Below are positions 35,105-44,668 of a stretch of 64,000 nucleotides of DNA, one piece after another; the stretch's first letter is position 1; each line of letters starts with the position of its first letter. This stretch comes from Bradyrhizobium symbiodeficiens (GTDB taxonomy: Bacteria; Pseudomonadota; Alphaproteobacteria; Rhizobiales; Xanthobacteraceae). The position numbers and the translations under genes were made by a program. Below the pieces are notes generated by a model. The model made no database searches, was not told the origin of the DNA, and saw nothing but the letters and a program-made list of their open reading frames with translations. Where the stretch lies: NCBI RefSeq assembly GCF_002266465.3, contig NZ_CP029427.2:3350501-3414500 (forward strand), given 5' to 3'.

Positions 35105-36877
35105 ATGCATCGCTACCGGTCACATACATGCGGCGCGCTCCGCGAGAGCAACATCGGCGAGACGGTCCGCCTCTCAGGCTGGGTCCATCGCGTTCGCGAC
35201 CATGGCGGCGTGCTGTTCATCGACCTGCGCGACCATTACGGCCTGACCCAATGCGTGGTCGATCCGGACTCGCCGGCCTTCGCGCAGGCCGAGAAGCTGC
35301 GCTCGGAATTCGTGGTGCGGATGGACGGCAAGGCCCGCCGCCGCCCCGAGGGCACCGACAATGATGATCTGCCGACCGGCAAGATCGAGATCTATGTCAC
35401 CGAGATCGAGGTGCTGGGCCCGGCCGGCGACCTGCCGCTGCCGGTGTTCGGCGACCAGGAATATCCTGAAGACATCAGGCTTAAGTATCGCTTCCTGGAC
35501 CTGCGCCGCGAAAAGCTGCACCAGAACATCATGACGCGCATCGAAATCATCAAGTCGATGCGCCGGCGGATGGAGGGGCAGGGCTTCTTCGAGTTCAACA
35601 CGCCGATCCTGACCGCGTCCTCGCCGGAAGGCGCGCGGGACTTCCTGGTGCCGTCGCGCATCCATCCCGGCAAGTTCTATGCGCTGCCGCAGGCGCCGCA
35701 GCAGTACAAGCAGCTGCTGATGATGTCGGGCTTCGACCGCTACTTCCAGATCGCGCCCTGTTTCCGCGACGAGGACCCGCGCGCCGACCGTCTGCCGGGC
35801 GAGTTCTACCAGCTCGACGTCGAAATGAGCTTTGTCACCCAGGAAGACGTCTTCGCGGCGATGGAGCCGGTGATCACGGGCGTCTTTGAAGAGTTCGCCA
35901 AGGGCAAGCCGGTGTCGAAGAATTGGCGCCGTATTCCGTTTGCCGAGGCGCTGCGCAAATACGGCAGCGACAAGCCGGATTTGCGCAACCCCATCGAGAT
36001 GCAGGATGTCTCCGAGCACTTCCGCGGAAGTGGCTTCAAGGTGTTCGCGCGCATGCTCGAAGATCCCAAGAACCAGGTCTGGGCGATCCCGGCGCCGGGC
36101 GGCGGCAGCCGTGCGTTCTGCGACCGCATGAATTCGTGGGCACAAGGTGAGGGCCAGCCTGGGCTGGGCTACATCATGTGGCGCGAGGGCGGTGAGGGTG
36201 CAGGTCCGCTCGCCAACAACATCGGTCCCGAGCGCACCGCCGCGATCCGCGCGCAGATCGGCACCAAGGAAGGCGACGCCGCCTTCTTCGTCGCCGGCGA
36301 TCCCGACAAGTTCTGGAAGTTTTCTGGTTTGGCCCGCAACAAGGTCGGCGAGGAGTTGAACCTCACCGACAAGGAACGGTTCGAGCTCGCCTGGATCGTC
36401 GACTTCCCGATGTACGAGTACAACGAGGAGGACAAGAAGGTCGATTTCTCGCACAACCCGTTCTCGATGCCGCAGGGCGGCCTCGACGCGCTGAAGGGCC
36501 AGGACCCGCTGACCATCAAGGCGTTCCAGTACGACATCACCTGCAACGGTTACGAGATCGCCTCGGGCGGCATCCGCAACCACGTGCCGGAAGCGATGGT
36601 GAAGGCGTTCGAAATCGCAGGTTACGGCGAGCAGGAAGTGGTCGACCGCTTCGGCGGCATGTACCGCGCCTTCCAGTACGGCGCACCGCCGCATGGCGGC
36701 ATGGCCGCGGGTGTGGATCGCATCGTGATGCTCTTGTGCGGCACCAACAATCTGCGCGAGATATCGCTGTTCCCGATGAACCAGCAGGCCATGGATTTGC
36801 TGATGGGCGCGCCGTCGGAAGCATCGACCAAACAGCTCCGCGAGTTGCATGTGCGGGTGAATCTGCCGCAGAAGTGA
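35105..36877 (+). CDS. aspS: Aspartyl-tRNA synthetase
   Basis: A 590-residue class II synthetase. It has the N-terminal OB-fold anticodon domain ([20 protein letters not shown]), motif 1 around [17 protein letters not shown], motif 2 in [19 protein letters not shown], the GAD insertion domain of bacterial AspRS, and motif 3 [13 protein letters not shown]. It charges tRNA-Asp, and possibly tRNA-Asn as a non-discriminating enzyme. The selO gene starts on the other strand, leaving a 195-base promoter region. Confidence 0.97.
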   Translation: MHRYRSHTCGALRESNIGETVRLSGWVHRVRDHGGVLFIDLRDHYGLTQCVVDPDSPAFAQAEKLRSEFVVRMDGKARRRPEGTDNDDLPTGKIEIYVTEIEVLGPAGDLPLPVFGDQEYPEDIRLKYRFLDLRREKLHQNIMTRIEIIKSMRRRMEGQGFFEFNTPILTASSPEGARDFLVPSRIHPGKFYALPQAPQQYKQLLMMSGFDRYFQIAPCFRDEDPRADRLPGEFYQLDVEMSFVTQEDVFAAMEPVITGVFEEFAKGKPVSKNWRRIPFAEALRKYGSDKPDLRNPIEMQDVSEHFRGSGFKVFARMLEDPKNQVWAIPAPGGGSRAFCDRMNSWAQGEGQPGLGYIMWREGGEGAGPLANNIGPERTAAIRAQIGTKEGDAAFFVAGDPDKFWKFSGLARNKVGEELNLTDKERFELAWIVDFPMYEYNEEDKKVDFSHNPFSMPQGGLDALKGQDPLTIKAFQYDITCNGYEIASGGIRNHVPEAMVKAFEIAGYGEQEVVDRFGGMYRAFQYGAPPHGGMAAGVDRIVMLLCGTNNLREISLFPMNQQAMDLLMGAPSEASTKQLRELHVRVNLPQK

Positions 36878-36941
36878 GGGGCGAAGCCCTTCACACCCGA
36901 ACGAGGCTACGGCCCGTGAGCGTGCCGATGCCGGAAAAGTT

Positions 36942-38909
36942 CTAAAGCCCCGTCGACGCCTCGACCTTGAACTGCGCGAGTGCGCTCTCCGGGTCGCTCT
37001 GGACGAGCTGCATCAATTGCAGCAGCGGCACCTTGGCGCGGGGCGCGAGCTTGATGGTCAGCGTCTGCCCCGGCGTTTCGACGAAGCCAGCGAGCGCATC
37101 CACCGCGCCCCTGGTATCGGCATTGGACCCGGCGATCTTCTCGCCCTGCGCCCGGATCATCTCGACGATGGCGCTGCGCGCGGCATCGCGGCTGACATTC
37201 TGCATCCGCGAGAACTGCGCCACGACGAGATCGACGACGCCGCTGTCGCGCAAGGAGAGCTCGAACGCACCGGTCTCGACCTGCGCCGCCTGGCCCATCG
37301 CCTGCACCGGGTCGATCGTGAACAGGCTGCGCGGCACGTTGGCGAGTGCGAAGCGGGCCTGTGCCCTGGCGAGATTGCCAAGATCGATCGTGGCCGGCGC
37401 AAGTGCGAATGCGCCTGACGACTCCGTCCAGGCGGCGCCGAGATCGAGGTCGATCGCGAGCTTTTCCACGCCCGCCATGATCAGCGGCCGCTGCGCGGAA
37501 TTGGCAGGATCGGTGGGAGTGACCATCTTCACGACCAGATTGGCCTTGCTTGGGATCGAGCCGACCAATTGCCCCCAGTTCAGGCTGAGCGTGTCGATGG
37601 TGACGACCTGGCGCGTGTTCTTGTAGGGCGCCACCACGCCCTTGATTTCTGCGCCTTCGAGCACACGGAACAAGCCGAGTATCTGATCGGGCGAGGGCGG
37701 TTGTCCGGGCGATCGAAGACTTGCGGCCCAGCGCATCAGTTTCGCCGCGCTGAAGGACTTCAGAGCGAAGCTTTCCATCTTGAGCTGCCCCTGCGGCAGC
37801 GGCATGACGAGGCCTTCCAGCGCAATCTTGTCCTGGTCGTATTTGACGGCATCGAGTCGTCCCGTCCCTTGCGGCGTCTCGACCGTCTGCTTGCCGACTT
37901 CGGCCTTGGCGATCTGAAAGCCCTCGAAGAAGTCGGCCACCTTTTCCATGATGTCGCGCGACTGCGCCGGCGTGGGGGTCGAGCCCTCGGCCGGCACCAG
38001 CGCGATGATCTCGGCCGGGCGGAATTTCGAAGGCCGGATCGCAATGTCGTCGAAGGTGAAGCCGTCAACCTGTACGCGCACGCCCGGTGCCGTCGTCACC
38101 ACATATGAATTGGCGGTGACGCGCCGATAGACCTTGTGGAAACTGTCGTCGCTCGACCCTTGCTGTTCGAGCGCGGCCCTCAGAGGGGTCGCGTCGAAAT
38201 CGTAGGCGGCAAGTCCGGACAGCTCGCCGGTCATTCTCGCGGGCTTGCCCGGCTGGGCCAGATCGAGCGAATAGGTGAAGCGGTCCGTCTTTGCCGCTTC
38301 GATCTTGCCGCGATTGACGTTCTGGACCGACAGGCCCGCATAGACGTAATCTCCGCTGCCGGCATTGCCGGTGCCCGCATCGACGTTGACCGTGACGGTC
38401 GGCACCGCGATCGAGGAGGCCGAGACGGTCGCGTATTGCGCGAGCATGAAGCGGTACATGTCGATGATCGAGCCGGACAACGGAGCGCCGTCTGCACGGG
38501 TCGGGCTCGAAAAATCGCGGGCGCTGATCTGCGGAATCTTGTAGTTCGCCTTCAGCTTTGTGGGCTCGGTATACGAGAAGGCGACCTCGACCCCGGACAC
38601 TTCAATGCTGTCGGCCGAGAAACGGGCGTCATCCGGTTGGCTTACGCCGACGGCCGTGACCTTTGCGATCTTGACGTTGGCGAGTTGCGGCTCGCCGGGC
38701 TCGACATTGATGTCCTCGATCGTCAGCGTCCGGCTCGCGAGTTCGAACGTGATCTTGCCGTGGCTCGCCTTGCCGCCGCCGGAGCGCATCCGTTCGAACG
38801 CCGTCTCGACCTCGGCGGTGGCCCGGTGCTGGACATAGAGATTGAAGCCGAACCATCCGCCCGCGCCGAGCACGAGGAGTGCGACCAGGCCGACCAGAAT
38901 CCGCTTCAT
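36942..38909 (-). CDS. Membrane-anchored protein of unknown function
   Basis: A 655-residue protein from ATG 38907-38909, with GGAGCTGAG just upstream; longer in-frame starts read unlikely sequence. The N-terminal helix (ILVGLVALLVLGAGGWFGF) anchors it; the rest is periplasmic. The body has long stretches of beta-prone sequence, such as FELASRTLTIEDINVEP, resembling AsmA/DUF945-like envelope proteins. No domain is certain. It is alone, between aspS and maeB. Confidence 0.7.
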   Translation of the reverse strand: MKRILVGLVALLVLGAGGWFGFNLYVQHRATAEVETAFERMRSGGGKASHGKITFELASRTLTIEDINVEPGEPQLANVKIAKVTAVGVSQPDDARFSADSIEVSGVEVAFSYTEPTKLKANYKIPQISARDFSSPTRADGAPLSGSIIDMYRFMLAQYATVSASSIAVPTVTVNVDAGTGNAGSGDYVYAGLSVQNVNRGKIEAAKTDRFTYSLDLAQPGKPARMTGELSGLAAYDFDATPLRAALEQQGSSDDSFHKVYRRVTANSYVVTTAPGVRVQVDGFTFDDIAIRPSKFRPAEIIALVPAEGSTPTPAQSRDIMEKVADFFEGFQIAKAEVGKQTVETPQGTGRLDAVKYDQDKIALEGLVMPLPQGQLKMESFALKSFSAAKLMRWAASLRSPGQPPSPDQILGLFRVLEGAEIKGVVAPYKNTRQVVTIDTLSLNWGQLVGSIPSKANLVVKMVTPTDPANSAQRPLIMAGVEKLAIDLDLGAAWTESSGAFALAPATIDLGNLARAQARFALANVPRSLFTIDPVQAMGQAAQVETGAFELSLRDSGVVDLVVAQFSRMQNVSRDAARSAIVEMIRAQGEKIAGSNADTRGAVDALAGFVETPGQTLTIKLAPRAKVPLLQLMQLVQSDPESALAQFKVEASTGL

Positions 38910-39155
38910 TCTCAGCTCCAGTTGCTCATTTTGCACCGCGCAACCTGCCATATTCGCAAAACGCGGCGCGGTCCATGGAAAGCTATGGTTTTCAAATGTT
39001 TGACCGCGCGGCCTGTTGATGGGGTCGCAATCCGATGTTGCCACCGGGGCGCCCGGCGTGCTTCATCCCGTTTCCATGACCCGGAATACCGCGACCCGCG
39101 ACAGACCGGTCAGAACACCGTAGTTTGAGGCCGGTAACGCGAGGCAAGAGACCGC

Positions 39156-41462
39156 ATGTCGTCCTATTCCGATGATCTCCACCAGGCGGCGCTGGCCTAT
39201 CACCGTCTGCCGCGCCCCGGAAAACTCGAGATCCAGGCGAGCAAGCCGCTTGCCAATCAGCGCGACCTCGCGCTGGCCTATTCGCCGGGCGTTGCTGCGG
39301 CCTGCATGGAGATCGCCCAGAACCCGGGCGAAGCCGCCTCGTTGACGATCCGCTCCAATCTGGTCGCGGTGGTCTCGAACGGCACCGCCGTGCTCGGCCT
39401 CGGCAATATCGGCCCGCTGGCCTCCAAGCCGGTGATGGAGGGTAAGGCGGTCCTGTTCAAGAAGTTCGCCGGCATCGACGTGTTCGACATCGAGATCGCC
39501 GCCGATACCATCGAGCGCGTGGTCGAGACCGTGGCGGCGCTGGAGCCGACCTTCGGCGGCATCAATCTGGAAGACATCCGCGGGCCGGAATGCTTCGAGA
39601 TCGAGGCGCAGCTCAAGGAGCGCATGAAGATCCCGGTCTTCCATGACGACCAGCATGGCACCGCCATCATCGTCGCCGCCGCCGTCACCAACGCCCTGCG
39701 ACTCAACGGGAAGAAGCTCTCCGACGTCAAGATCGTGGCGTCGGGAGCAGGAGCTGCCGCGATCGCGACACTCAATCTGCTCGTGTCGATGGGCGCGCAG
39801 CGCAAGAACATCTGGGTCTGCGACATCGATGGCCTCGTTCACGAAGGCCGCAACACCACGATGGACCGCTGGAAGGCGGTATATGCGCAGAAAACCGACA
39901 AGCGCACGCTCGGTGACGTCATCGGCGGCGCCGACATCTTCATCGGGCTCTCCGCGCCCGGCGTGCTCAAGCCTGACATGGCCAAGGCGATGGGCGACAA
40001 GCCGCTGATCATGGCGCTTGCCAACCCGACCCCCGAGATCATGCCGGAGGAGGCGCGCAAGGTGCGCCCTGATGCGATGATCTGCACCGGTCGCTCCGAC
40101 TATCCGAACCAGGTCAACAACGTCCTCTGCTTCCCCTTCATCTTCCGCGGCGCGCTCGATGTCGGCGCCAGCGCCATCAACGAGGAGATGAAGCTCGCGG
40201 CCGTCGAGGCCATCGCGCAGCTCGCGCGCGAGGCGCCATCGGATGCCGTCGCGCAGGGTTTCGACACCGGCGAGACGCAAGGCTTCGGCCCGGGCTCGCT
40301 GATCCCGAGCCCGTTCGATCCCAGGTTGATTCTGCGCATCTCGCCGGCGGTGGCGAAGGCGGCAATGGAATCCGGCGTCGCGACGCGGCCGATCACCAAT
40401 TTCGACGAATACACCGCGCTGCTCGAGCGCTTCGCCTTCCGCTCCGGCCTCGTCATGAAGCCGATGTTCGCCAAGGCCAAGACCCAGCCGGTGCGCGTGA
40501 TCTACGCCGAAGGCGAGGATGAGCGCGTGCTGCGCGCCACGCAGGTGGTGCTGGAGGAGAATCTGGCGCGGCCGATCCTGGTCGGCCGTCCGTCGGTCGT
40601 GGATGCCCGTATCAAGCGCTTCGGCCTCTCGATCCGCGCCGGCAAGGATTTCGACCTCGTCAATCCCGAGGACGATCCGCGTTACCGATCCTACGTGCAG
40701 TCCTATGTCGAGGTCGCCGGCCGCCGCGGCGTGACGCCGGATGCGGCCCGCACCGTGGTGCGCACCAACAACACCGTGATCGCTGCGCTCGCGGTCATGC
40801 GCGGGGAGGCGGATGCCATGCTGTGCGGTGTCGAGGGTCGCTATATGAGCCATCTGCGCCATGTCCGCGAGATCGTCGGATTCTGTCCGGGCATCAGCGA
40901 CTACGCGGCATTGGCGCTGCTGATCACGAGCAAGGGCGCCTTCTTCATTGCCGACACCCAGGTTAGGCCCAATCCGAGCGCGGAAGAGCTCGCGGAAATC
41001 GCCTCGCTCGCGGCGGTCCACGTCCAGCGATTCAACATCAAGCCGAAGATCGCCTTCGTCTCGCATTCGGATTTCGGTAGCTACGACACCGATTCCTCGC
41101 GCAAGATGCGCCGCGCGACCCAGCTGCTCAAGGAAAAGCATCCGGAGATCGAGGCCGACGGCGAGATGCAGGGCGACACGGCACTTTCGGCGGCCGCGCG
41201 GAAAATGGTGCTGCCGCACTCCAATCTCGAGGGCGAGGCCAACATCCTGATCATGCCGACGCTGGATACCGCCAACGTCGCCTATCAGATGATCAAGTCG
41301 CTGGCGGACGCGCTTCCCGTCGGCCCGATCCTGATCGGCCCGGCGCGCCCGGCACATATCCTCACCCCCTCGGTGACGGCACGCGGCATCCTCAACATGA
41401 CGGCCGTCGCAGTCGTCGAAGCGCAGGAGCGCGCCGCGCGGCAGCCGACGTTGTTCACGTAA
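39156..41462 (+). CDS. maeB: NADP-dependent malic enzyme with phosphotransacetylase-like domain
   Basis: A 768-residue fusion. The malic domain (about 1-430) shows [45 protein letters not shown] and [10 protein letters not shown]. The C-terminal half (about 440-768) is phosphate acetyltransferase-like, including [18 protein letters not shown], and is thought regulatory in MaeB enzymes. It decarboxylates malate to pyruvate with NADP, supplying NADPH and pyruvate, important in dicarboxylate-fed bacteroids. Confidence 0.95.
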   Translation: MSSYSDDLHQAALAYHRLPRPGKLEIQASKPLANQRDLALAYSPGVAAACMEIAQNPGEAASLTIRSNLVAVVSNGTAVLGLGNIGPLASKPVMEGKAVLFKKFAGIDVFDIEIAADTIERVVETVAALEPTFGGINLEDIRGPECFEIEAQLKERMKIPVFHDDQHGTAIIVAAAVTNALRLNGKKLSDVKIVASGAGAAAIATLNLLVSMGAQRKNIWVCDIDGLVHEGRNTTMDRWKAVYAQKTDKRTLGDVIGGADIFIGLSAPGVLKPDMAKAMGDKPLIMALANPTPEIMPEEARKVRPDAMICTGRSDYPNQVNNVLCFPFIFRGALDVGASAINEEMKLAAVEAIAQLAREAPSDAVAQGFDTGETQGFGPGSLIPSPFDPRLILRISPAVAKAAMESGVATRPITNFDEYTALLERFAFRSGLVMKPMFAKAKTQPVRVIYAEGEDERVLRATQVVLEENLARPILVGRPSVVDARIKRFGLSIRAGKDFDLVNPEDDPRYRSYVQSYVEVAGRRGVTPDAARTVVRTNNTVIAALAVMRGEADAMLCGVEGRYMSHLRHVREIVGFCPGISDYAALALLITSKGAFFIADTQVRPNPSAEELAEIASLAAVHVQRFNIKPKIAFVSHSDFGSYDTDSSRKMRRATQLLKEKHPEIEADGEMQGDTALSAAARKMVLPHSNLEGEANILIMPTLDTANVAYQMIKSLADALPVGPILIGPARPAHILTPSVTARGILNMTAVAVVEAQERAARQPTLFT

Positions 41463-41499
41463 GGGCTCGTTCACGTAAGGGATCAACATTCCCCGAACT

Positions 41500-41563
41500 C
41501 GTCATGCCCGGGCTTGTCCCGCCTGCGCGGGCGTGGATGGCGGTCAAGCCCGGCCATGACGCC
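41500..41563. repeat. Dispersed palindromic repeat
   Basis: GTCATGCCCGGGCTTG (41502-41517) and CAAGCCCGGCCATGAC (41546-41561) are inverted with one mismatch. GTCATGCCCGGGC is a frequent intergenic unit in Bradyrhizobium and relatives (recalled). It sits in the 280-base gap after maeB, which holds no other feature I can see. Confidence 0.7.
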
Positions 41564-41742
41564 GAGAGAGTGGTGGTTGAATTCGTCCAGGCGGTTCGAT
41601 TCCGCTAGGGAGAACCACTACGCGCCCGTCTCGCAAATCTTGTAATACTTTCAGTTCTCCATTTCCCCGTTTGTAAACCAGCGCACGACTCTTCATAATC
41701 CCACGTGCGTTCCGTGCTTAGCACTTTGCCAAGAGGCCGATC

Positions 41743-42195
41743 ATGCCAGCGTTCGTGACTTTCGGGCGAATCCTGTTCGCCGTGCTGTTCGTCTACACGG
41801 GCGCGACCAAGCTCTTTGCCATCCAGGCGACTGCCGACTTCATCGCCACCAAGGTGGTGGTGCCCGACATCGTCGCGCCTTACGCCAAGCAAATCGAGAC
41901 GGCCACTGCCATGACCACGCCGCAACTGCTGGCGATCGCGGTCGGCGGTCTCGAGATCATAGCGGGGTTGATGATCGCGCTGAATTTCGGCGCGCGGTTC
42001 TTCGCAATGCTGATGATCATCTACGTCGCGATTGCGACCGTGCTGTTCGACGATTTCTGGAACCAGGCGCCGCCCGACAATGCCAGGATGGTGGTCGACG
42101 CGCTGAAAAACCTGTCGATCATGGGCGCCTTGTTCATGATCATGGGATACGGCCGCACCACGCGTCCGGCCGAGGCGGCCTACGGGGACGTCTGA
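41743..42195 (+). CDS. DoxX family membrane protein
   Basis: A 150-residue protein with four TM helices and the DoxX N-terminal pattern GRILFAVLFVYTGATKL. GLEIIAGLMIAL and the final VVDALKNLSIMGALFMI fit the family. DoxX proteins are loosely linked to thiosulfate:quinone oxidoreductases and stress complexes; a specific role is not evident. AAGAGGCCG precedes ATG. It stands alone, with its stop 4 bases from a convergent gene. Confidence 0.82.
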   Translation: MPAFVTFGRILFAVLFVYTGATKLFAIQATADFIATKVVVPDIVAPYAKQIETATAMTTPQLLAIAVGGLEIIAGLMIALNFGARFFAMLMIIYVAIATVLFDDFWNQAPPDNARMVVDALKNLSIMGALFMIMGYGRTTRPAEAAYGDV

Positions 42196-42199
42196 GGGC

Positions 42200-42751
42200 C
42201 TACGTTCGTCGCCACGGGGTCACGGTCACGCCATGCGCCGCGTCGAGCAAATACGGCGCATCAGGCTGCAGCCCGTGCGACGTCAGCACCTGCTGCGGCG
42301 TCCGCGCTGGCACCCCGACGAAACAGCCTTCGCCGCCGGGCAGGCGCACATGCGGGGCTTGCGACAGCCAGAACGTATCGTAGCGGCCCATGAACATTTC
42401 GAACACGACGGGGCCGCCGATGACGGCGACCATTCCGGAGGCGACACCGGCAAAGGCGCAGGCCTCCTCGAAGCTCGCTTGTTCAGGATTCCACAGCATC
42501 GCGTTCGGCATCTCCGGATCGACGGTGAGCGCCTTGATCCTGCGGGTCAGGATCAGCCGCCTGCGCTGCGGCGAGTTCGGCTGCTGCTCATGCGAGTTGC
42601 GGCCGTGCACGATCAGCGCGGCGCGATCGAGCGCCTGCTCGAAGAACAGCTTGTCGCCGTCGAACTTCAGGCTGTCGGGCATGACATGGCCGGCGTCGGC
42701 GAGCATGCCGTCGGCGGAGACGATGACGTAGCCTTCGATACGGAAAGACAA
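42200..42751 (-). CDS. Dihydrofolate reductase/RibD-like protein
   Basis: A 183-residue protein of the DHFR/RibD C-terminal fold. Its start (IEGYVIVSADGMLAD), the cofactor-binding AVIGGPVVFEMFMGRYD and LIVHGRNSHEQQ match the family. Such proteins bind NADPH and reduce pteridine- or pyrimidine-like substrates. The substrate cannot be told. It begins 6 bases past the polysaccharide deacetylase stop, same strand, and could be co-transcribed. Confidence 0.78.
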   Translation of the reverse strand: MSFRIEGYVIVSADGMLADAGHVMPDSLKFDGDKLFFEQALDRAALIVHGRNSHEQQPNSPQRRRLILTRRIKALTVDPEMPNAMLWNPEQASFEEACAFAGVASGMVAVIGGPVVFEMFMGRYDTFWLSQAPHVRLPGGEGCFVGVPARTPQQVLTSHGLQPDAPYLLDAAHGVTVTPWRRT

Positions 42752-42757
42752 TGCCGT

Positions 42758-43783
42758 CTATTCGGAAACGGTCGTCACCACGGAATTGACCGGGCGCTGG
42801 CTCACCGTCGGCAGCTTGGCGTCCTTGAGCAGCTCCTGGTCGTATTCGGGCAGCGACGAGGCCGGGAATTTGGCGCGCATCGCCACCACCTTGTAGCCGC
42901 CGGCCTTCAGGCGCTTGAGCAACTCGGGCAGGGCCTCCGCGGTGTGCTTCTGGAAGTCGTGCATCAGGATGATGCCCTTGCCCTTGGTGTCGAGCTTCTT
43001 CATCACGGTCTCGACCACCTTCTCGGGCTTGGAGGCCTTGAAGTCGAAGGAGTCGATGTCGCAGGAGAAGATCGCGGTGTTGCGGTTGCCGAGATAGGTG
43101 ACCATCTCCGGCGGATGCTGGAGCGCCGGGAAGCGGAAGAACGGCGAGGGAGAGATGCCACCGAGCGCCCATTTCACCGCGGAAAGGCCCTTCTCGATCT
43201 CTTCCTTGCGCTGCGCTTCGGTGAGCTTCTTGTTGTTGAGGTTGGCGTGCGACCAGGTGTGAGTGCCCACGGTGTGGCCGGCGTTGTAGACCTGCTTCAG
43301 GATCTCCGGCTCGTAGGTCGCGTGCTTGCCGATCGAGAAGAAGATGCCGGTGGTGCATTCGTCGGCGAGCGCCTTCAGCACGGCGGGCGTGTTACGCGGC
43401 CAAGGGCCGTCGTCGAAGGTCAGCACCACCTCCTTGTCGCGCAGGAAGTCGAGCTCCTTGAAATGCTCGAAGCCGAAGCCGGGACCGCCCGTGGTGTCGA
43501 TCTCGACGGTGCGGGCGACACCGAGCGCGCCGGGCGTGTTGCAGGCCGCGCGCGCCGGCTGCGGCGCCTGCTTGGGCGGGGGCGGATTGACGAAGCCCGC
43601 TGGTGCTGCGGCGACCGCGGGAGTTGCGGGTGGAGCGGCCGCAGGCGCGGCTGCGGCCGCCGTCGCCGCGGGTGCGGCTTGCGTCGCGGCTGCGGGCTTT
43701 GCCGCCGGCGTCTGCGACCACGCTGCGCCGGTCATCGCGACCGATATCGCGCTTGCCAAAATCAGTCCTGCCGCCACACGCAT
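42758..43783 (-). CDS. Secreted polysaccharide deacetylase
   Basis: A 341-residue NodB-type carbohydrate esterase family 4 protein. From ATG 43781-43783 (GAGGACAAC upstream) there is a signal peptide ending AAWSQ, then an Ala/Pro-rich linker (to about residue 85). The catalytic domain has VVLTFDDGPWPRN (catalytic Asp and metal Asp), HTWSHANLNN (metal His) and ILMHDFQKH. It removes N-acetyl groups from a cell-surface or wall glycan. It is not a nodulation NodB by context. Confidence 0.88.
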   Translation of the reverse strand: MRVAAGLILASAISVAMTGAAWSQTPAAKPAAATQAAPAATAAAAAPAAAPPATPAVAAAPAGFVNPPPPKQAPQPARAACNTPGALGVARTVEIDTTGGPGFGFEHFKELDFLRDKEVVLTFDDGPWPRNTPAVLKALADECTTGIFFSIGKHATYEPEILKQVYNAGHTVGTHTWSHANLNNKKLTEAQRKEEIEKGLSAVKWALGGISPSPFFRFPALQHPPEMVTYLGNRNTAIFSCDIDSFDFKASKPEKVVETVMKKLDTKGKGIILMHDFQKHTAEALPELLKRLKAGGYKVVAMRAKFPASSLPEYDQELLKDAKLPTVSQRPVNSVVTTVSE

Positions 43784-43950
43784 GGTGTTGTCCTCGAGAT
43801 TGATCCCGTTGTTCCGCCGCGTCTTTTTTCGACGCGGGCAAAACCCATCCTGCCCCAAACGATCCTAGCCTAGATGGTGGGCCATCGCCTTTGCAACGGC
43901 TGTTTGGCACCTTGCCACAATTGTGCCCAGCCGGATTGGCGCGCCTTGCA

Positions 43951-44520
43951 TCAACTGTCGGCCAGCGTCCTGGCAATGGCCGTCTTGATCCGTGTGTCGG
44001 CGGGTTCGACCGCGGACGGAAAGACCTCGGCGATATAGCCGTCGCGGCCGATCAGATATTTGTGGAAGTTCCAGCGCGGAACTTCCCTTGGCCGCGCCTC
44101 AGCGGCCCATTTGTAGAACGGATGAGCCTTTGCGCCGACCACGATGGCCTTGGCCGTGATCGGAAAGGTAACACCATATTGGTGGTGCGCGGTCTCCGTG
44201 ATCTCGCTGCTGCCGCCGGGCTCCTGGCCGCCGAAATCGTTGGAGGGCACGCCGATCACGGTGAGCCCGCGCGCGCGAAACTCGTTCCAGAGCTCCTGCA
44301 GGCCGGCATATTGCGGCGTGTAGCCACAGAGCGAGGCCGTGTTGACCACCAGCAGCGGCTTACCGGTGAAAGCGGCGAGGCGGATGGCGTCGCCGGACAA
44401 AGCGGGGAAGGAGAAGGCATAGGCCGAAATCCGGCTCATGCCGCTATCGGCAATCGCGCGCGTTGCCGGCGCCAGCGTGCCGGCCAGCGCGGTTATGAGC
44501 ATGGTTCTGCGATTCATCAT
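43951..44520 (-). CDS. Glutathione peroxidase family protein with signal peptide
   Basis: A 189-residue protein with a signal-like N-terminus (RRTMLITALAGTLAPATRAIAD). The catalytic sites are NTASLCGYTPQY (Cys peroxidatic), VPSNDFGGQEPG (Gln) and WNFHKYLIGRDG (Trp/Asn). A resolving Cys as in thioredoxin-dependent forms is absent. It likely reduces peroxides in the periplasm. The double ATG leaves the exact start one codon uncertain. Confidence 0.88.
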   Translation of the reverse strand: MMNRRTMLITALAGTLAPATRAIADSGMSRISAYAFSFPALSGDAIRLAAFTGKPLLVVNTASLCGYTPQYAGLQELWNEFRARGLTVIGVPSNDFGGQEPGGSSEITETAHHQYGVTFPITAKAIVVGAKAHPFYKWAAEARPREVPRWNFHKYLIGRDGYIAEVFPSAVEPADTRIKTAIARTLADS

Positions 44521-44668
44521 GACGGCGTCCCCCGAAATGATCCGGGCCGCATGTTACTCCGCCGCTGCGACCTGCTGCGTCAACACCGCGTTATCGGGAG
44601 CCGTGAAACGGTAAGCTGTTGACGCGTTTTCTTGACGCGAACCGGTATCCACGTCGCTCGAAAGCGCT

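Noticed and set aside
39063..41489. An 808-codon open frame antisense to maeB
   Set aside because: Same compositional shadow; the plus-strand malic enzyme has all catalytic motifs.
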